A DNA stretch of 64,000 nt from assembly GCA_037447655.1 (NCBI GenBank), contig JBBHKE010002557.1, positions 62,001-126,000 on the forward strand, given 5' to 3'. A model generated the notes under the pieces. That model was not told the DNA's origin. It did not search any database and saw nothing but the letters and a program-made list of their open reading frames with translations. The stretch comes from Zygnema cylindricum. Lineage: Eukaryota; Streptophyta; Zygnematophyceae; Zygnematales; Zygnemataceae. The translations under genes and the position numbers were made by a program. Positions 11,399 to 21,600 of this stretch are shown piece after piece (position 1 is the stretch's first letter; each line of letters opens with the position of its first letter).

Positions 11399-12366
11399 GT
11401 GGTGTCATTGACAACCCCCTATACACAACTCCAAGTTTTATCTATATTTACGGGAAATAGTTTCGATTTGGTAGCGGTTTTGAAAACAGGATATCGGGTA
11501 AAGTCATATGCTGCAGTGGAGATATCACCCGAGGCACGGGCTATCAGCAAACACTGCCACCAACAACTTCACAGCCTTTACCGTCAACAGCTTCCAGTGT
11601 ATGCCATTTCCAAAGCTCACCGAAGTCTTCCCTAGAACATAGAAAACATAATGGCACCACATTTGGCTAGTTTGGGAAAAGTAAATCTGGTGTTGGCAGG
11701 ATGGCCTTGTCAAGGATACTCCCTAGTAGGACAAGGAAAAGGGCATGAAGACCGCAAGAGTAGAACATTTTATCAGATGATCAAATTAATCTTGTGGCTT
11801 CAAAAGCTCCAGGACCCACCGGTGGGGTACGTTCTAGAGAATGTTCACCCGCGAGATGATACACGGAAACATGTTGTGGACAACTGGAATCACGTATCCC
11901 ACATTTTAGGAGCTCCTTTGGTTTTTGACGCCGCCCAAATGGGATCACGAGCGCACAAAGTTAGGGCATATTGCACCAATATGATCTGCGCTACCAGTCC
12001 TCCAACAATTGTTGGATAAGCAGAAACCCGACCCGAAAAAATGTGTGCAGCAGATACTTGGGGAAGGAAGAATGGCCACCCTTGAGACGGAAACCCGACC
12101 GCTCTCCATTCTTTCGGTGCAATCAACCAGGATTCCCACGGAAAGCACTCCCCACATTAGTTTCTTTCCCTAACAGCCACGCATATAGGAAAGGAGCAGC
12201 GGGAATTATTTGTGACAGTAAAGCAGGAAAGGAGAAGCGGAAATGATTTTTGACAGTAAAGCGGGAATCTGGACAACACCGACAATCACAGAACGGGAAG
12301 AAACAATGGGATTCTATAAAGGCACCACGCAGCACCGTGTATTTCAGACTTTCAGAGGTGTAGCCT
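11399..12366 (+). pseudogene. C5-cytosine DNA methyltransferase domain inside gypsy element 2
   Basis: Motif I (VLSIFTGNSFDLVAVLKTG) and motif II (YAAVEIS) are followed by motif IV (LVLAGWPCQGYSLVGQGKG, catalytic Cys), motif VI (GYVLENVHP) and motif VIII-like GSRAHKVRAYCTNM. After frameshifts come a target-recognition-like stretch (LPTLVSFPNSHAYRKGA) and a motif IX/X-like TPTITEREETMGFYKGTT near 12,280-12,330. The full catalytic-domain order is therefore present over about 320 codons. A TAG at 11,633 replaces a Gln codon that is CAA in element 1. Known family role: methylation of carbon 5 of cytosine in DNA. The affinity to DNMT3-like enzymes is inferred from motif order and motif VIII. Confidence 0.87.
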
Positions 12367-12703
12367 AATAGGGCAAAGTATAGATTTGAATTTTATCAAA
12401 TGGGTGCTCAAGCATCCACTCACTTTTTCCAGTCTCACGTCCCCGGAATCAAAAAATACTTACCTTCAACCTCTTTAGTTGTTAGCGATGTAGGCAACTT
12501 TGCAGCTTGAGGGGGGGAGAGAAAAGAGGAGAAAAATTCACATTTCACCACCGTAGGTTTTCCTAGTGGGGGGTGGCGGTGGCTCAAATGGCGACAGCTT
12601 AGCGGAGGTTGTCAACAGAACCGTCCTTGCCGGAGGGGTAGAGGCAAATCCACCGGTAGGATTGGAATTTGAGATTAACCTCTAGGGTAGACCGCCGGAG
12701 GCT

Positions 12704-13740
12704 TTGCCTGCTGTAGAGCCTAGAAAAATGGATTGGACCCTAGGGGAGCAGTTGGATCCTCAGCTTAAGGCGCGGCTCTCCGAGCTATTGGCCGAAAATA
12801 AACAGGTGTTCTCATGGTCAGAAACAGATGTTGGTATTTACAAAGGAACACCTTTCCGAATTGATTTGATTGATGAGACGGCTACTGTATGGCAAAAGCA
12901 ATATCCTCTCAGTTTCAAGGAAAAGGAATTCATCACGGCTAAAGTCTAGACTTTGGTGGACGCCGGATTGGTTTAGGAAAGTACCGCACTTCATGGGTTT
13001 GCTTCTCCCACAGTTCTCCCTCTCAAGAAGAACTCGTTCGAGAAGACTGTAGATTTCCGGATACGCGGAGATTATCGCATGCTGAACACGGCCACCATCT
13101 CTGACCGGTATCCGATGTCGACTCCGGAAGAGATATTCGACTCTCTTACTGGCGCCACTATATATTCCACTATGGACATGAAGAATGGTTTCCACCACAT
13201 TGCCATGGAACCGAAGCACAGGGAGAGAACTGCATTTTGGGCTGGTTCCAGACTTTATGATGGATTTACATGCTTTTCGGGCTTAAGAATACACCGGAAA
13301 AATTCCAACGGGCAATGGACAAAGCGCCTCGAGGAATCGATTGTGTCCGGTGCTATATTGATGATGCTATTATATTCTCAAAGACTTTTGAGGAACACTA
13401 CGAACATATCCAGATCGTTCTTCGGGCACTCCAAAAAGCGGGTTTGAAATGTCACCCGGGCAAAGGCATTTTTTGGGTACAGAAAATCATTTACCTCGAA
13501 CATGAAGTGACTCCCGGGACTGTGGGTCCCCACATGGTCAAAATAGTAAGTTAACCGGCAAACTCGCCAGATGGGTTCTTTTTCTGCAAGAATATGATTT
13601 CGACATTGTTCATAGGGCACGGGAAATCCATAGGAATGCCAACGGACTTAGCCGGAATCCTGATCCCTCCACCATTGATTCTACCGGGCTCGGCATGATG
13701 ACGACCTTAAGATCAGTCTAGGAATCATTCGAGCATCCTC
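12704..13740 (+). pseudogene. gypsy element 2 reverse transcriptase and RNase H
   Basis: The first ORF (12,704-12,949) is the RT N-terminal part (LSELLAENKQVFSWSETDVG). GDYRMLNTATISDRYPMSTP and ATIYSTMDMKNGFHHIAM follow near 13,060-13,210, and the palm motif CYIDDAIIFSKT lies near 13,345-13,380 with both catalytic Asp kept. The RNase H end (LARWVLFLQEYDFDIV, then SRNPDPSTIDSTG) lies at 13,560-13,690. Two in-frame TAGs near 12,947 and 12,974 and several frameshifts break it. Confidence 0.87.
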
Positions 13741-13989
13741 CGCTTTCATCGTGCTTCCCCAATCTGGGGGGGAATTGTCAACTTTCTCGGCCGACGTGGA
13801 GGGGCAGGCACCCATAGGGGCCGGACGGAATGACATCTGGAACGACCCCGATGCTCTCCAATCTATCCAGCAAGGGTCGCCTCTTCCTCACTTGACTGGA
13901 GTTCGATTATCCTGAGTAGATACCTAGATGGCTACATATGATTGGGACAGAGGCATTCTCCTTTGAAAATGGTCAGACGGCACGAGGAA

Positions 13990-14786
13990 AGTGGTTCCTC
14001 CCCCCTCTAACCGATAAACTCTGATTTCTAATCTCCATCGGTAATCTGGACACTTCGAGCAAAAGCGGACCACTTCCTTGGTTACGGGCTCTTATTGGTG
14101 GCATGGGTTGCGGACACAAGTCAACCAAATTGTGCAGACTTGCTCCTCATGCGATCAAGTTAAGGTAGCTTTTGACAAAAAGGGCGGGACTGAGCTTCAT
14201 TCGCTTCCAATCTGGGGGATGTTTTATCGGTGGTCGTTGGATCTTTTGGGACCTCTTCCAACCAACAGGCGGGGGAACCGATTCGTGCTGGTCATGATAT
14301 AACATTTTTCCAAGTGGATCGAGTTGGTGGTTTTTGCCCCGGAAGGAGTCCAAGGCAATTGTAGATGCCTTTTTGAAGAGGGTTTTAGCCCAATTCGGGG
14401 CGCCATCGGAAGTTCTAACCGACCAAGGCTCCAAATTTGTCGGAGAATTTTCCAACCTCTAGGAAAAATTCCTAGTCGACCATCGGTTAACCAGCCGTGA
14501 CCACCCTCAAGGCGACGGTTTGGCCGAAAGGTGCGTACAGACAGTGAAGCGGTCACTACGAAAATTTGCAGTTGAAAAAAATTTGGGGGAGTGGAACAGA
14601 AAAGTGCCTTGGATTGCTATGGGTTACAGATTCATGAGGCAGGCTTCTCTCCACTTCTATAGCCCTTATTTTATTATATTTGGACGGCATCCCATTTTGC
14701 CTGGGGCTACTTTGGCCCAAGCGGTGGTCCTCTCGGAGATGGATGCAAAGGGGACAATCGAAAAATTGATTGCCGATGAAGCTTAG
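13990..14786 (+). pseudogene. gypsy element 2 integrase
   Basis: The zinc region (CSSCDQVKVAFDKKGG) and the catalytic core are spread over adjacent frames: the first Asp in RWSLDLLGPLPTNRRGN, the second Asp in VLTDQGSKF near 14,415, and the Glu region GLAERCVQTVKRSLRKF near 14,518-14,560. Then comes the usual WIAMGYRFMRQASLHFYSPY. A frameshift after the first Asp region and a TAG at about 14,461 interrupt the frame. Confidence 0.85.
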
Positions 14787-14974
14787 ATATTCCACCGAGA
14801 GATGACTTTCGCTATGGGAAATTTGCAAGCGGCTCAACACCGAGATCAGTTGTGGTATTTTCAACGCCGGAGCGGGAATTATGTTCCCCGACAGCGACAA
14901 TTTATGTCGGGGGAATTTGTATATCGGATGCAACAAAAAAATAACACGTTGGAAATTTTGTCGGGAGAGTAATT

Positions 14975-15290
14975 TTGAAAGTGGTCGAAGTTTCCAACAA
15001 AGTGGGTCTTTCATTGGAGGGAAAGGATGGACAACGAATTAAAGAGAATCAGATCAATGTGGCCCCTGCCATCTTCGAGATTGGAAAACGACCCACTTTC
15101 CACTTAACTTACTTTGTCGATCCTCTTTCCTGTTCACCAGCTTGCACTCAATCCTCCCAGCTACACGACATATTGGTCTGCAATCACTGTGGTCAGTGTT
15201 GGCATTCAGCCCGTCTCCCCTCCACTTGGGAGCCACACCCTCTACCCTCCAACACCTGGTTCTGTGGGAACTGCGAATGGAGCGGGTAAT
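14975..15290 (+). pseudogene. gypsy element 2 C-terminal region with PHD-type zinc finger
   Basis: Downstream of integrase a 104-codon ORF ends in Cys-rich sequence: SCSPAC, VCNHCGQCWHSARLP and NTWFCGNCEWSG. The spacing fits a C4HC3 PHD finger (C-x2-C-x4-H and a final W-F-C-x2-C). The Cys expected three residues after the His is Arg, and the first pair has x3 spacing, so this copy is degraded. The preceding EGKDGQRIKENQI is a typical integrase C-terminal stretch. Chromoviruses carry a chromodomain at this position, and a PHD finger would be an alternative chromatin reader. Confidence 0.65.
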
Positions 15291-15318
15291 TGTTTTTATA
15301 TCTTAGTCACGCTTGACT

Positions 15319-15332
15319 AAGAGGGGGGGGAA
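15319..15332 (+). other. Polypurine tract of gypsy element 2
   Basis: A run of purines (AAGAGGGGGGGGAA) lies directly before the LTR start, the expected site of plus-strand priming. Element 1 has the same tract at 1,247-1,262 on the other strand. Confidence 0.8.
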
Positions 15333-15333
15333 T

Positions 15334-16620
15334 TGGGATATCAGGCCGATTATCGAGACCCAAATCCCTTTCCCCGGCCAAAGGGGGGGGGAGGAAGGGG
15401 GAGGGGACAACTTTCGCCTTCCCCCTACGCTCATCCCTATTCCTTGTCCAAGCATCTCTCCTATTTTGCATGCATATCTATGGAAGGGATGTGGGCAGCA
15501 GTGGGCACGATCATCATTTTGGGGAGCATTTGCATTCGGGGTTTATTTGCAGGACTCCAATGTGGACGACTCTAGGCTGTGGGCCCTTCCCTCACGATAA
15601 TCAACCACGCTCGACAGCTGTCAAGCTCATTTGATTTTCAGGCATACCTTTATATCACCAAGGATTTCCAAGCCATTTTTACATTATACGGTCTTCAAAG
15701 TACGGCGGAGGGAGTGCACCAAGCCGGACCTGATCCTTGTATTTCCTAAACTGAGCGGAACGCACTATATTTCGTGTCTAACAGAGGCCGAATGACCAAG
15801 TTTTACCGTTTCAAAGATTGAAATTCCGTTTCATGGGACCAGTTTCAAACAGCCTTCGTGGGGGGTACATTGTGAATTGCCACGTAACTTTTTGGATTTG
15901 CATCTAGATTGTGCTGTTATCCGTCGGTAGGAAGTTAGCACAGGCTCAGCTGGCTTTTGGTCCATTAATTACATTAGGTCAAAGTCTGGCAAGTTAGTGT
16001 CATTTTCAGGACTTTGTCTTATAATACTGGACCAAATAATTAATTTGAGCCACGGATCTAGCCGCAGTCCGCAGCATAACTTTTTGCCTCGAGTGTAGTA
16101 CAGATTATTTTGTCTTATGTCAATTCCATTACATTTTTTTGCCGCTCATTGGTTAATGGCGTAGCTTTCACTTTTGGACCTGCAATTTGACAAACTTTGA
16201 TGTATAAGGCACTTAGGGTTGAAGGAGACAAGTTGTTTTTCACTAATGTCTCCCGTGAAAACCCTCAAAAATTCTAACAAACCTTCTTTTGGAGAAACTT
16301 TGTGTTGTTTCGACTCTAGTACCATATTGGTTTTCGATCTGTCTTTTGTGGAAATTACATTCCGGGCGGGTAGTTGGCATTATCTTCCTTTTGGGTGATT
16401 TTGGACTTTTTGTTGTTTCGAACCGAGAAGAGTATGGTCGGTTCCGAGCTGCGAACACTGAAGGTTGCAGGAGTACTATACCTTTTGACAATACTATTGG
16501 GAGAGGGGTCGCCTTTTTCTAAATTTCATCGTTGATTGCTGGGGTATGTTAAGCTCGCTACGCTACATTTCACATTTTCTATCTTTTATTCTCTTTTATG
16601 GGGCAAGGTGATATTGTTAA
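15334..16620 (+). repeat. 3' LTR of gypsy element 2
   Basis: About 1.29 kb, starting TTGGGATATCA after the polypurine tract and ending GGTGATATTGTTAA. It is homologous in reverse complement to 8-1,245. Its first 0.29 kb also recurs directly at 16,801-17,094. It contains a GA-rich run near 15,380-15,400. Confidence 0.8.
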
Positions 16621-16800
16621 ATCCGGAAAACCAATCATATTTATTTGTATACATATCTACGTGGTAGTGCATTTGATTCTTCATCTGGAGTTGTCTTTGC
16701 TTTGGAGTTACTTTTCCGGAGTAAGTTGAAACCCCCTGGACCAAGACAGTGGGTTTTGAGGGAACAAATGCGATAGACTTTCTGTAGACAAAGCACTAAA

Positions 16801-17094
16801 TTGGCATATCAACCTGATTATCAAGACCCCAATCCTTTTCTGTGGCCAAGGGGGGGGGGAAAGAAGTGGGAGGGGATAACTTTCGCCTTCCCCCTACACT
16901 CATCCCTATTTTCTGTCCAAGCATCTCTCCTATTTTGCATGTATATCTAGGGAAGGGATGTGGGCAGCAGTGGGCACGATCATCATTTTGGGGAGCATTC
17001 GCATTCGGAGTTTATTTGTAGGACTCCAATGTCGACGAATCCGGGCAGTGGGCCCTTCCCTCACGATAATCAGGCACGCTCCACGGTGCACTTA
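16801..17094 (+). repeat. LTR fragment of the same gypsy family
   Basis: This is closely similar to 15,334-15,610, including the G-rich run and the shared stretch GGGCAGCAGTGGGCACGATC. It begins exactly at the LTR start and stops about 290 bp in, next to unrelated sequence. It is probably the edge of a third, truncated LTR. Confidence 0.75.
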
Positions 17095-17894
17095 CTTATG
17101 ATTTCCTAATAATCCCGGAAAAATAGCGACGACGTTGGCTCGGACTTCCTTGTTGTTCCGCCATATTACAGTCTACCATACTAATGATGTAAACCCTTAA
17201 AAGAGGTGTAAATTACTAGATGCTGTAAGACTAAGCGAGGCGGCGGAGCGATGATCCATATCCTACCCAAAAAATGGCGACGTCGTGTAAAATGGATCTG
17301 CGAGATTCAAAAGCCTTCCACCAAGAAATGAGGATGTGGTTGGGATTTGTCTGACCACAAAATCTTTTTTTTTGTTTTGTCCGCATATGCCGTTAGTTTG
17401 TTATCAATTCTCGTTTTCAAGGCGTCTCGTTTTTTCAATTATAAATTCTGTAACTTCACTGTAATATTTACACAATATGACACTAATTATTGTCGTATTG
17501 TGAAACATAATCCATTTTAAAGTCAAACTTAACTCTAACAAGCGTTTATTTCGTTCAAAGGTCTGGTATTACCATTATGTTCACTTTTGACCCTTTAATA
17601 GTGTCAACATATACTCTATTAATTTAGCAGGTTCTCAAATAGAGTTAAAAAGGCACCATATTACATTCCGCGACTATCAACATGTGTAAGTATGCAACAC
17701 TACGTTGACGTAACATGGACAGTTTTTAGCATGTGCACATGTTATCCATTCACACTGTCACACACAAAACGAACGTCTGAAGGTATGCGAACGCCTATTT
17801 TACAAACTCGACACCACTATTTTCCTAAACGCAGCTTTGTATGCGACCGACATAAGTTAACCACAATTTCCGTACGTATTTTGTAATTTTGTGT
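17095..17894. other. No gene recognised
   Basis: AT-rich sequence with short ORFs and no recognisable domain. It separates the gypsy LTR fragment from the copia promoter remnant. Confidence 0.4.
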
Positions 17895-18610
17895 CCTCCA
17901 TTGGACCACAGAATACAAGAATCCTCTAGATAGTATTTAACTAACCCACTTCAAGCCACAAACACTGCTGTCCCGGAAGGCAAAATGACAATTTGACTGC
18001 ACCCCTATGCAGCCTGGACTACCTTGAGTCCGTAGCAAAAAGAATTATTGAAAACGGCCAACCAGCCGATTAGTTATGTGTCGGCAAAAATGCCAAGTTT
18101 ATACAAGTTCTATAAGAGAGAGAGGTGCTATCTACCAAAAACCCCTAAGTCACAAACCCTCTCTCACAATCCCAATCTACAGAAATACGCTTCAATCAGG
18201 AGACTGTAAAGTACCAAAAAGTACAGTGGCCGATGTACTTATTGTATGGCGACAAGTTCATGGAGTGGACGCGTGTCACCGTCTGAGTCGTTATTATGTC
18301 GTTCGAGATCCCTGCTGCTCAATTCAATCTTGCCATGTATCCCTAGGTCACGCCACGTCACGCCACGTCTGAAAACCGCCTAAATGACCATTCTGAGACC
18401 TCGGCGACGATTAGCGCCGTCGGATAGAGACTGGCATTTAATTTACGTCGTCGAAATAAATATCCGATTCATTTGTTTCGTGCGGCGGGTTGTACGCACT
18501 GAATCTGATGTGTTTTGTGTTTCCTATTTCATAGTTATGTTAATCGGATTAAAAGTTCTACTCAATGTTTAAATAAACATCATACCCCATGTATTATAAC
18601 GAACTTCTAC
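17895..18610 (-). repeat. Copia promoter/LTR remnant (antisense), joined to a SINE module
   Basis: The reverse complement follows the sequence at 57,105-57,800: the same CCGATGTACTT block, the same TATA context (CTTGTATAAACTTGGCA at 18,094-18,112), the leader with its GACTCnnnnGAGTCC-type hairpin, and TTGAAGTGGGTTAGTTnAA before the gag start. It stops near the position of the gag initiator. It therefore belongs to the same copia family and is cut at gag, or it is a remnant of a longer copy. Confidence 0.7.
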
Positions 18611-18840
18611 GACAGACCGGTTAGAGCTGACAGCTACGTCGGGCTCTGCCGGTCCGAGGTTCAAGTCCTGCTGGACTCAACCTTTTGTTGAGAGTGAGTT
18701 AGTTCACTCTTAAGTCCTGTCTATGGAGCTAGAGTTGAGGCAGCCATGGCTCCACCACCCTTTTTAATCTTCAGTGACTACAACAAGTATGGGGGATAGA
18801 GGGAAGAGGTGGACGCAGGTTGCCTGCGCTTTACTTTTCA
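18611..18840 (+). mobile_element. tRNA-derived SINE module, copy 1
   Basis: The head resembles a tRNA gene: GGTTAGAGC as a D-arm/A-box region and GAGGTTCAAGTCCTGCTGGA as a T-arm/B box about 40 bp on. The body then carries GAGAGTGAGTTAGTTCACTC, GGCAGCCATGGCTCCACC and AGTGACTACAACAAGTATGG and ends near TGCGCTTTACTTTTC. The same parts in the same order occur in reverse at 56,890-57,104. The tRNA-like head suggests an internal Pol III promoter. No intact tRNA acceptor stem is present, so it is not a tRNA gene. Confidence 0.78.
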
Positions 18841-18984
18841 TGTTTAAACTAATGTATTAAGAACTAGAAAATACCTTATAAATCTAATAATTTCAACATC
18901 GGTAACGAAGTACACTGTTGTACAAACAAACTACTTCCGTACACCACACTATTCACAAAACAAATACGGTAAAACCATTGACGT

Positions 18985-19108
18985 TAATTTACAAGAATCG
19001 TAATTAATGTCAAAGATAAATTAGATTCATTCACAGTATTTCGGGTATAAATGTCAAAATTTTGTGGTGTCGATATAGCGTACATAAGGCTAAAAACAAT
19101 TCACGGTG
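18985..19108 (-). mobile_element. MITE end, CACCG-terminal family (copy a, truncated)
   Basis: The reverse complement begins CACCGTGAATTGTTTTTAGC and continues like copy c (GCCTTATGTACGCTATATC, then AAAATTTTGACAT). It abuts the TACTGTA spacer at 19,109-19,115 and faces copy b. The other end is not recognisable. Confidence 0.65.
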
Positions 19109-19115
19109 TACTGTA

Positions 19116-19299
19116 CACCGTGAATCGTTATTAGCCTAATACCCCAAAATTTTGACATTGATACCTTAAACATAATAAACTACACTATTTAAGGGCGTGG
19201 ACCATAATCTACCACGTCTCCTGGAACTAAATTAGAATGAATGACGCTAATTTTTTCTTTACACTAATAATTTCTATACGCTAATAACGATTCAAAGTG
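19116..19299 (+). mobile_element. MITE, CACCG-terminal family (copy b)
   Basis: 184 bp between TA dinucleotides. The terminal inverted repeats are CACCGTGAATCGTTATTAGC and, on the right, CGCTAATAACGATTCAAAGTG. A central imperfect palindrome, GCGTGGACCATAATCTACCACGTC (about 19,195-19,219), recurs in other copies and carries ACGTG/CACGT cores. It has no coding capacity. Confidence 0.8.
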
Positions 19300-19306
19300 T
19301 ACTGAA

Positions 19307-20082
19307 CACCGTGAATCGTTATTAGCCTTATGTACACTATATCAGCAACCCAAAAATTGTTACGATTCATTGAAAGAATCGTACGCACGCGGAATCAGTT
19401 TGATTTCGCGAAAGGAAAACTGTACTTTCTATAATATACCGAAAGTACAGTTACGTGTATTTAGATAAAGTTCTAGTTGTTTCGCGAAATATATTTGTTG
19501 TTTCGTTTCGCGTGTAGATTGTCGTACGTCTAATATAGTACGATAGTACTTCTAGCTTTGTCTAGTACTTTCGTCTTAGCTTGTTGTTTTGCTATGTTTC
19601 AGCCCTTAGTGAGAATTAGAGTGTTCTAGTCTAATCTGCGGACAGGTGGCATCTGGAAGCTTCTTGGCGGCGCACGCTCACACGTGTCACGCCATGGCTG
19701 GTATTGTATTTAAAGGACACCGTGACTGTGTGTTAATCAATCAATGAGAAATTGGAGGATTATATGGAGTAATAGAAGAGAAAAAGAAGAAATTGTAATT
19801 TCAGTTTTTTATTAATGTGAGAATTTTCTGAAATGTCTCTTCAATGTTGATGTAATGTTTTATATTCTGAATGCTTCTGCTGCTATAAGTGTTTGTTAGT
19901 GAGCTCAGAGTTTTTTATCGATCCTTTCAAAATTTTGACATTGATACCTTAAATATAATAAATTACACTATTTAAGGACGTGGACCATAATCTGCTACGT
20001 CTCCAAGCACTAATTTAGAATGAATGACGCTAATTTTTTCTTTACACTAATAATTTCTATACGCTAATAACGATTCAAGGTG
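19307..20082 (+). mobile_element. MITE, CACCG-terminal family (copy c), interrupted by a solo LTR
   Basis: The left part, 19,307-19,357, reads CACCGTGAATCGTTATTAGC. The right part, 19,930-20,082, contains the same GACGTGG...CTACGTC core (about 19,978-20,006) and ends CGCTAATAACGATTCAAGGTG before TA. Removing the insertion restores a MITE nearly parallel to copy b. Confidence 0.78.
19358..19929 (+). repeat. Solo LTR nested in MITE copy c
   Basis: About 572 bp, beginning (T)GTTACGATTC and ending ATCGATCCTTTCA. These ends match the LTRs of the element at 38,856-43,107 (TGTTAAGATTTTG...ATGATCCTTTCA, with a similar GCTTCnGCT...CTCAGAGTT stretch before the end). AAATT occurs on both sides and fits a 5-bp target duplication with one T lost. 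A TATTTAAAGG box lies near 19,709. No internal region or second LTR follows. Confidence 0.68.
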
Positions 20083-20084
20083 TA

Positions 20085-20340
20085 CTGTAACAGTTTCAGC
20101 CGGAATGGATCAGTTCCGGTTTTTTGAAAAACCGCTAGGCTCGGTTCGATTACGCCAAACCCGGAGTACGGGTGCGTGGGTGTACGGAAACTAGAGTACA
20201 TCAGTACGCACGGTCTGGATTGTTCAGTTTGGCAGAATCCAACGCTGGTTTGGTTTGCAGCAAATCTCAGGTCGGGTTCCAAACCCTAATTGTTCGGTTT
20301 GACCCACACGAACCGAACCAAACCCGGCCGGGCCGAGTGC
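20085..20340. repeat. GGTTCGG/CCGAACC-rich repeat, possibly a hAT subterminal region
   Basis: This is dense in short motifs such as GGCTCGGTTCGATTACG, GTTCGGTTTGACC and ACGAACCGAACCAAACCCGG. Direct and inverted hexamers of this kind are typical of subterminal transposase-binding regions of hAT elements. There are no clear ends and no coding sequence. The assignment is tentative. Confidence 0.3.
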
Positions 20341-20342
20341 TA

Positions 20343-20559
20343 CACCGCCAATCGTTATTAGCGTGTAAGTTTTTTTAGTGTATACGAATAATTAGCGTGG
20401 TTTACGCTAATTGGGAATTTGAAAATTTTCGAAGAAATCGTCTATTCTAATTAGGAATTAGGGCTTTTTTTAAATAGTGTGGATAATTCTATTTGAGAAT
20501 AAGAATAAAAAATAGCGGGACGGAATTAGCGTACACAACGCTAATAACGATTGGCGGTG
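20343..20559 (+). mobile_element. MITE, CACCG-terminal family (copy d)
   Basis: 217 bp flanked by TA on both sides. Terminal inverted repeats are CACCGCCAATCGTTATTAGCG and CGCTAATAACGATTGGCGGTG, a 21-bp perfect inverted match. Internal sequence is AT-rich (TAAATAGTGTGGATAATTC) and non-coding. Confidence 0.85.
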
Positions 20560-21334
20560 TACTGTACCGTCACTTCGCGACTTTTTGCCCTTCTGCGGGA
20601 TTCACGGAAAAGAAAAAACAGAAATACAGAAATTTACCGTCGGTCGCCGGTGCGTAACCTGTGTGGACAGCACGCGTCTGCCTAGGCCCGGAGTTTCTGC
20701 ACAGGAATTGGCGTGGACTTTAGACTATTTCTTATGTCAATCCTATACATTCTGGTCGAGCATGACTCGTGCAGTTTTCGTGAATGCAACGGCTCGTTTT
20801 CTCTTTTAGAATCAGTTTATAGAGAAGTTTTTTTTCCCCATATATTTCGGTATAAGTTTTTTCTCTTTGTTTTCTAGCCTCCAATTTTGAGGCTTTTAGT
20901 GTTGCTTTGCTTTTCTATTATTTTTAGTCCTTTTGAGGTTTTCATCTCTTACCTTTCGTGGTCGTCAGCAATTTTCCATTTCCATCATGTTTTGTACTTT
21001 GATGGTTTTACCATCACGATTTTTAACATAAAATCTTTCTCTTCAAAAGTATTAACAGCCTGATAAAACTGCAGTGATAAACAACATCAATAAATTGCTG
21101 CGATAATATTTTTTAATTGCATGAGTTTTAGGTGCTCGTTTAGAACTTTCCACCTTGCGAAACTTACTTTTCTAAACGTCACAAGAGATATCGCTTAAAC
21201 GACGACAGTAGATGTTATAAAATGCATAAAAGTTTTTAAGAAAAATTCCCACACATGATTTTTGATGGATAGAGATCTATAAGAAGGCAAAGTAATCATT
21301 TTCGGCGGCTCTCCACCCACTTGGCACTTAGCTA
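20560..21334. other. No gene recognised
   Basis: AT-rich sequence with only short unsupported ORFs. No domain, RNA gene or repeat boundary was recognised. Confidence 0.4.
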
Positions 21335-21600
21335 CACTGCCCATCGTTATTAAGGTTAAGGGTCTATTGGTGTTCATGCGAAATTAGAAAACGTCATACT
21401 AATTTAGTGCAGGGAAACGTGGCAGATTAATAGTTTGATAACACTATTTTACTACTTTCGGCCAGAAAAAGTTGCAATCGTATGTGTTGTTAACACTAAA
21501 TAACGCGCTTTAGTACTTCTACCTTGAATGGAAGTTGTGAATTGCATACTAACTAAACGCCCTTTGGCACACCGTGAATCACTATTAGCGTGAATACCAC
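21335..21600 (+). mobile_element. MITE-related sequence (copy e and start of another)
   Basis: CACTGCCCATCGTTATTAAG begins after TA, and the interior (GAAACGTGGCAGATTAATAG, then ACTTTCGGCCAGAAAAAGT) aligns with the outer MITE in intron 4 of the host gene (24,243-24,665). A second left end, CACCGTGAATCACTATTAGCG, starts at about 21,570. Boundaries are uncertain. Confidence 0.55.

Larger units (their letters stand above)
10925..16620 (+). mobile_element. Ty3/gypsy LTR element 2 carrying a DNA methyltransferase (5'-truncated)
   Basis: This is a plus-strand relative of element 1 that starts inside the protease and lacks gag and a 5' LTR. The order is protease remnant, methyltransferase (11,399-12,366), RT (12,704-13,554), RNase H, integrase (13,990-14,786), C-terminal region with PHD finger (14,975-15,290), polypurine tract (15,319-15,332) and LTR. 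It is better preserved than element 1 but has multiple stops and frameshifts. The two elements are clearly homologous yet differ at many positions, so they are separate insertions and not a recent inverted duplication. Confidence 0.87.

Noticed and set aside
18611-18690. Functional tRNA gene
   Set aside because: A-box- and B-box-like parts are present, but no paired acceptor stem or clean anticodon arm is visible. The same sequence recurs with a common SINE body.
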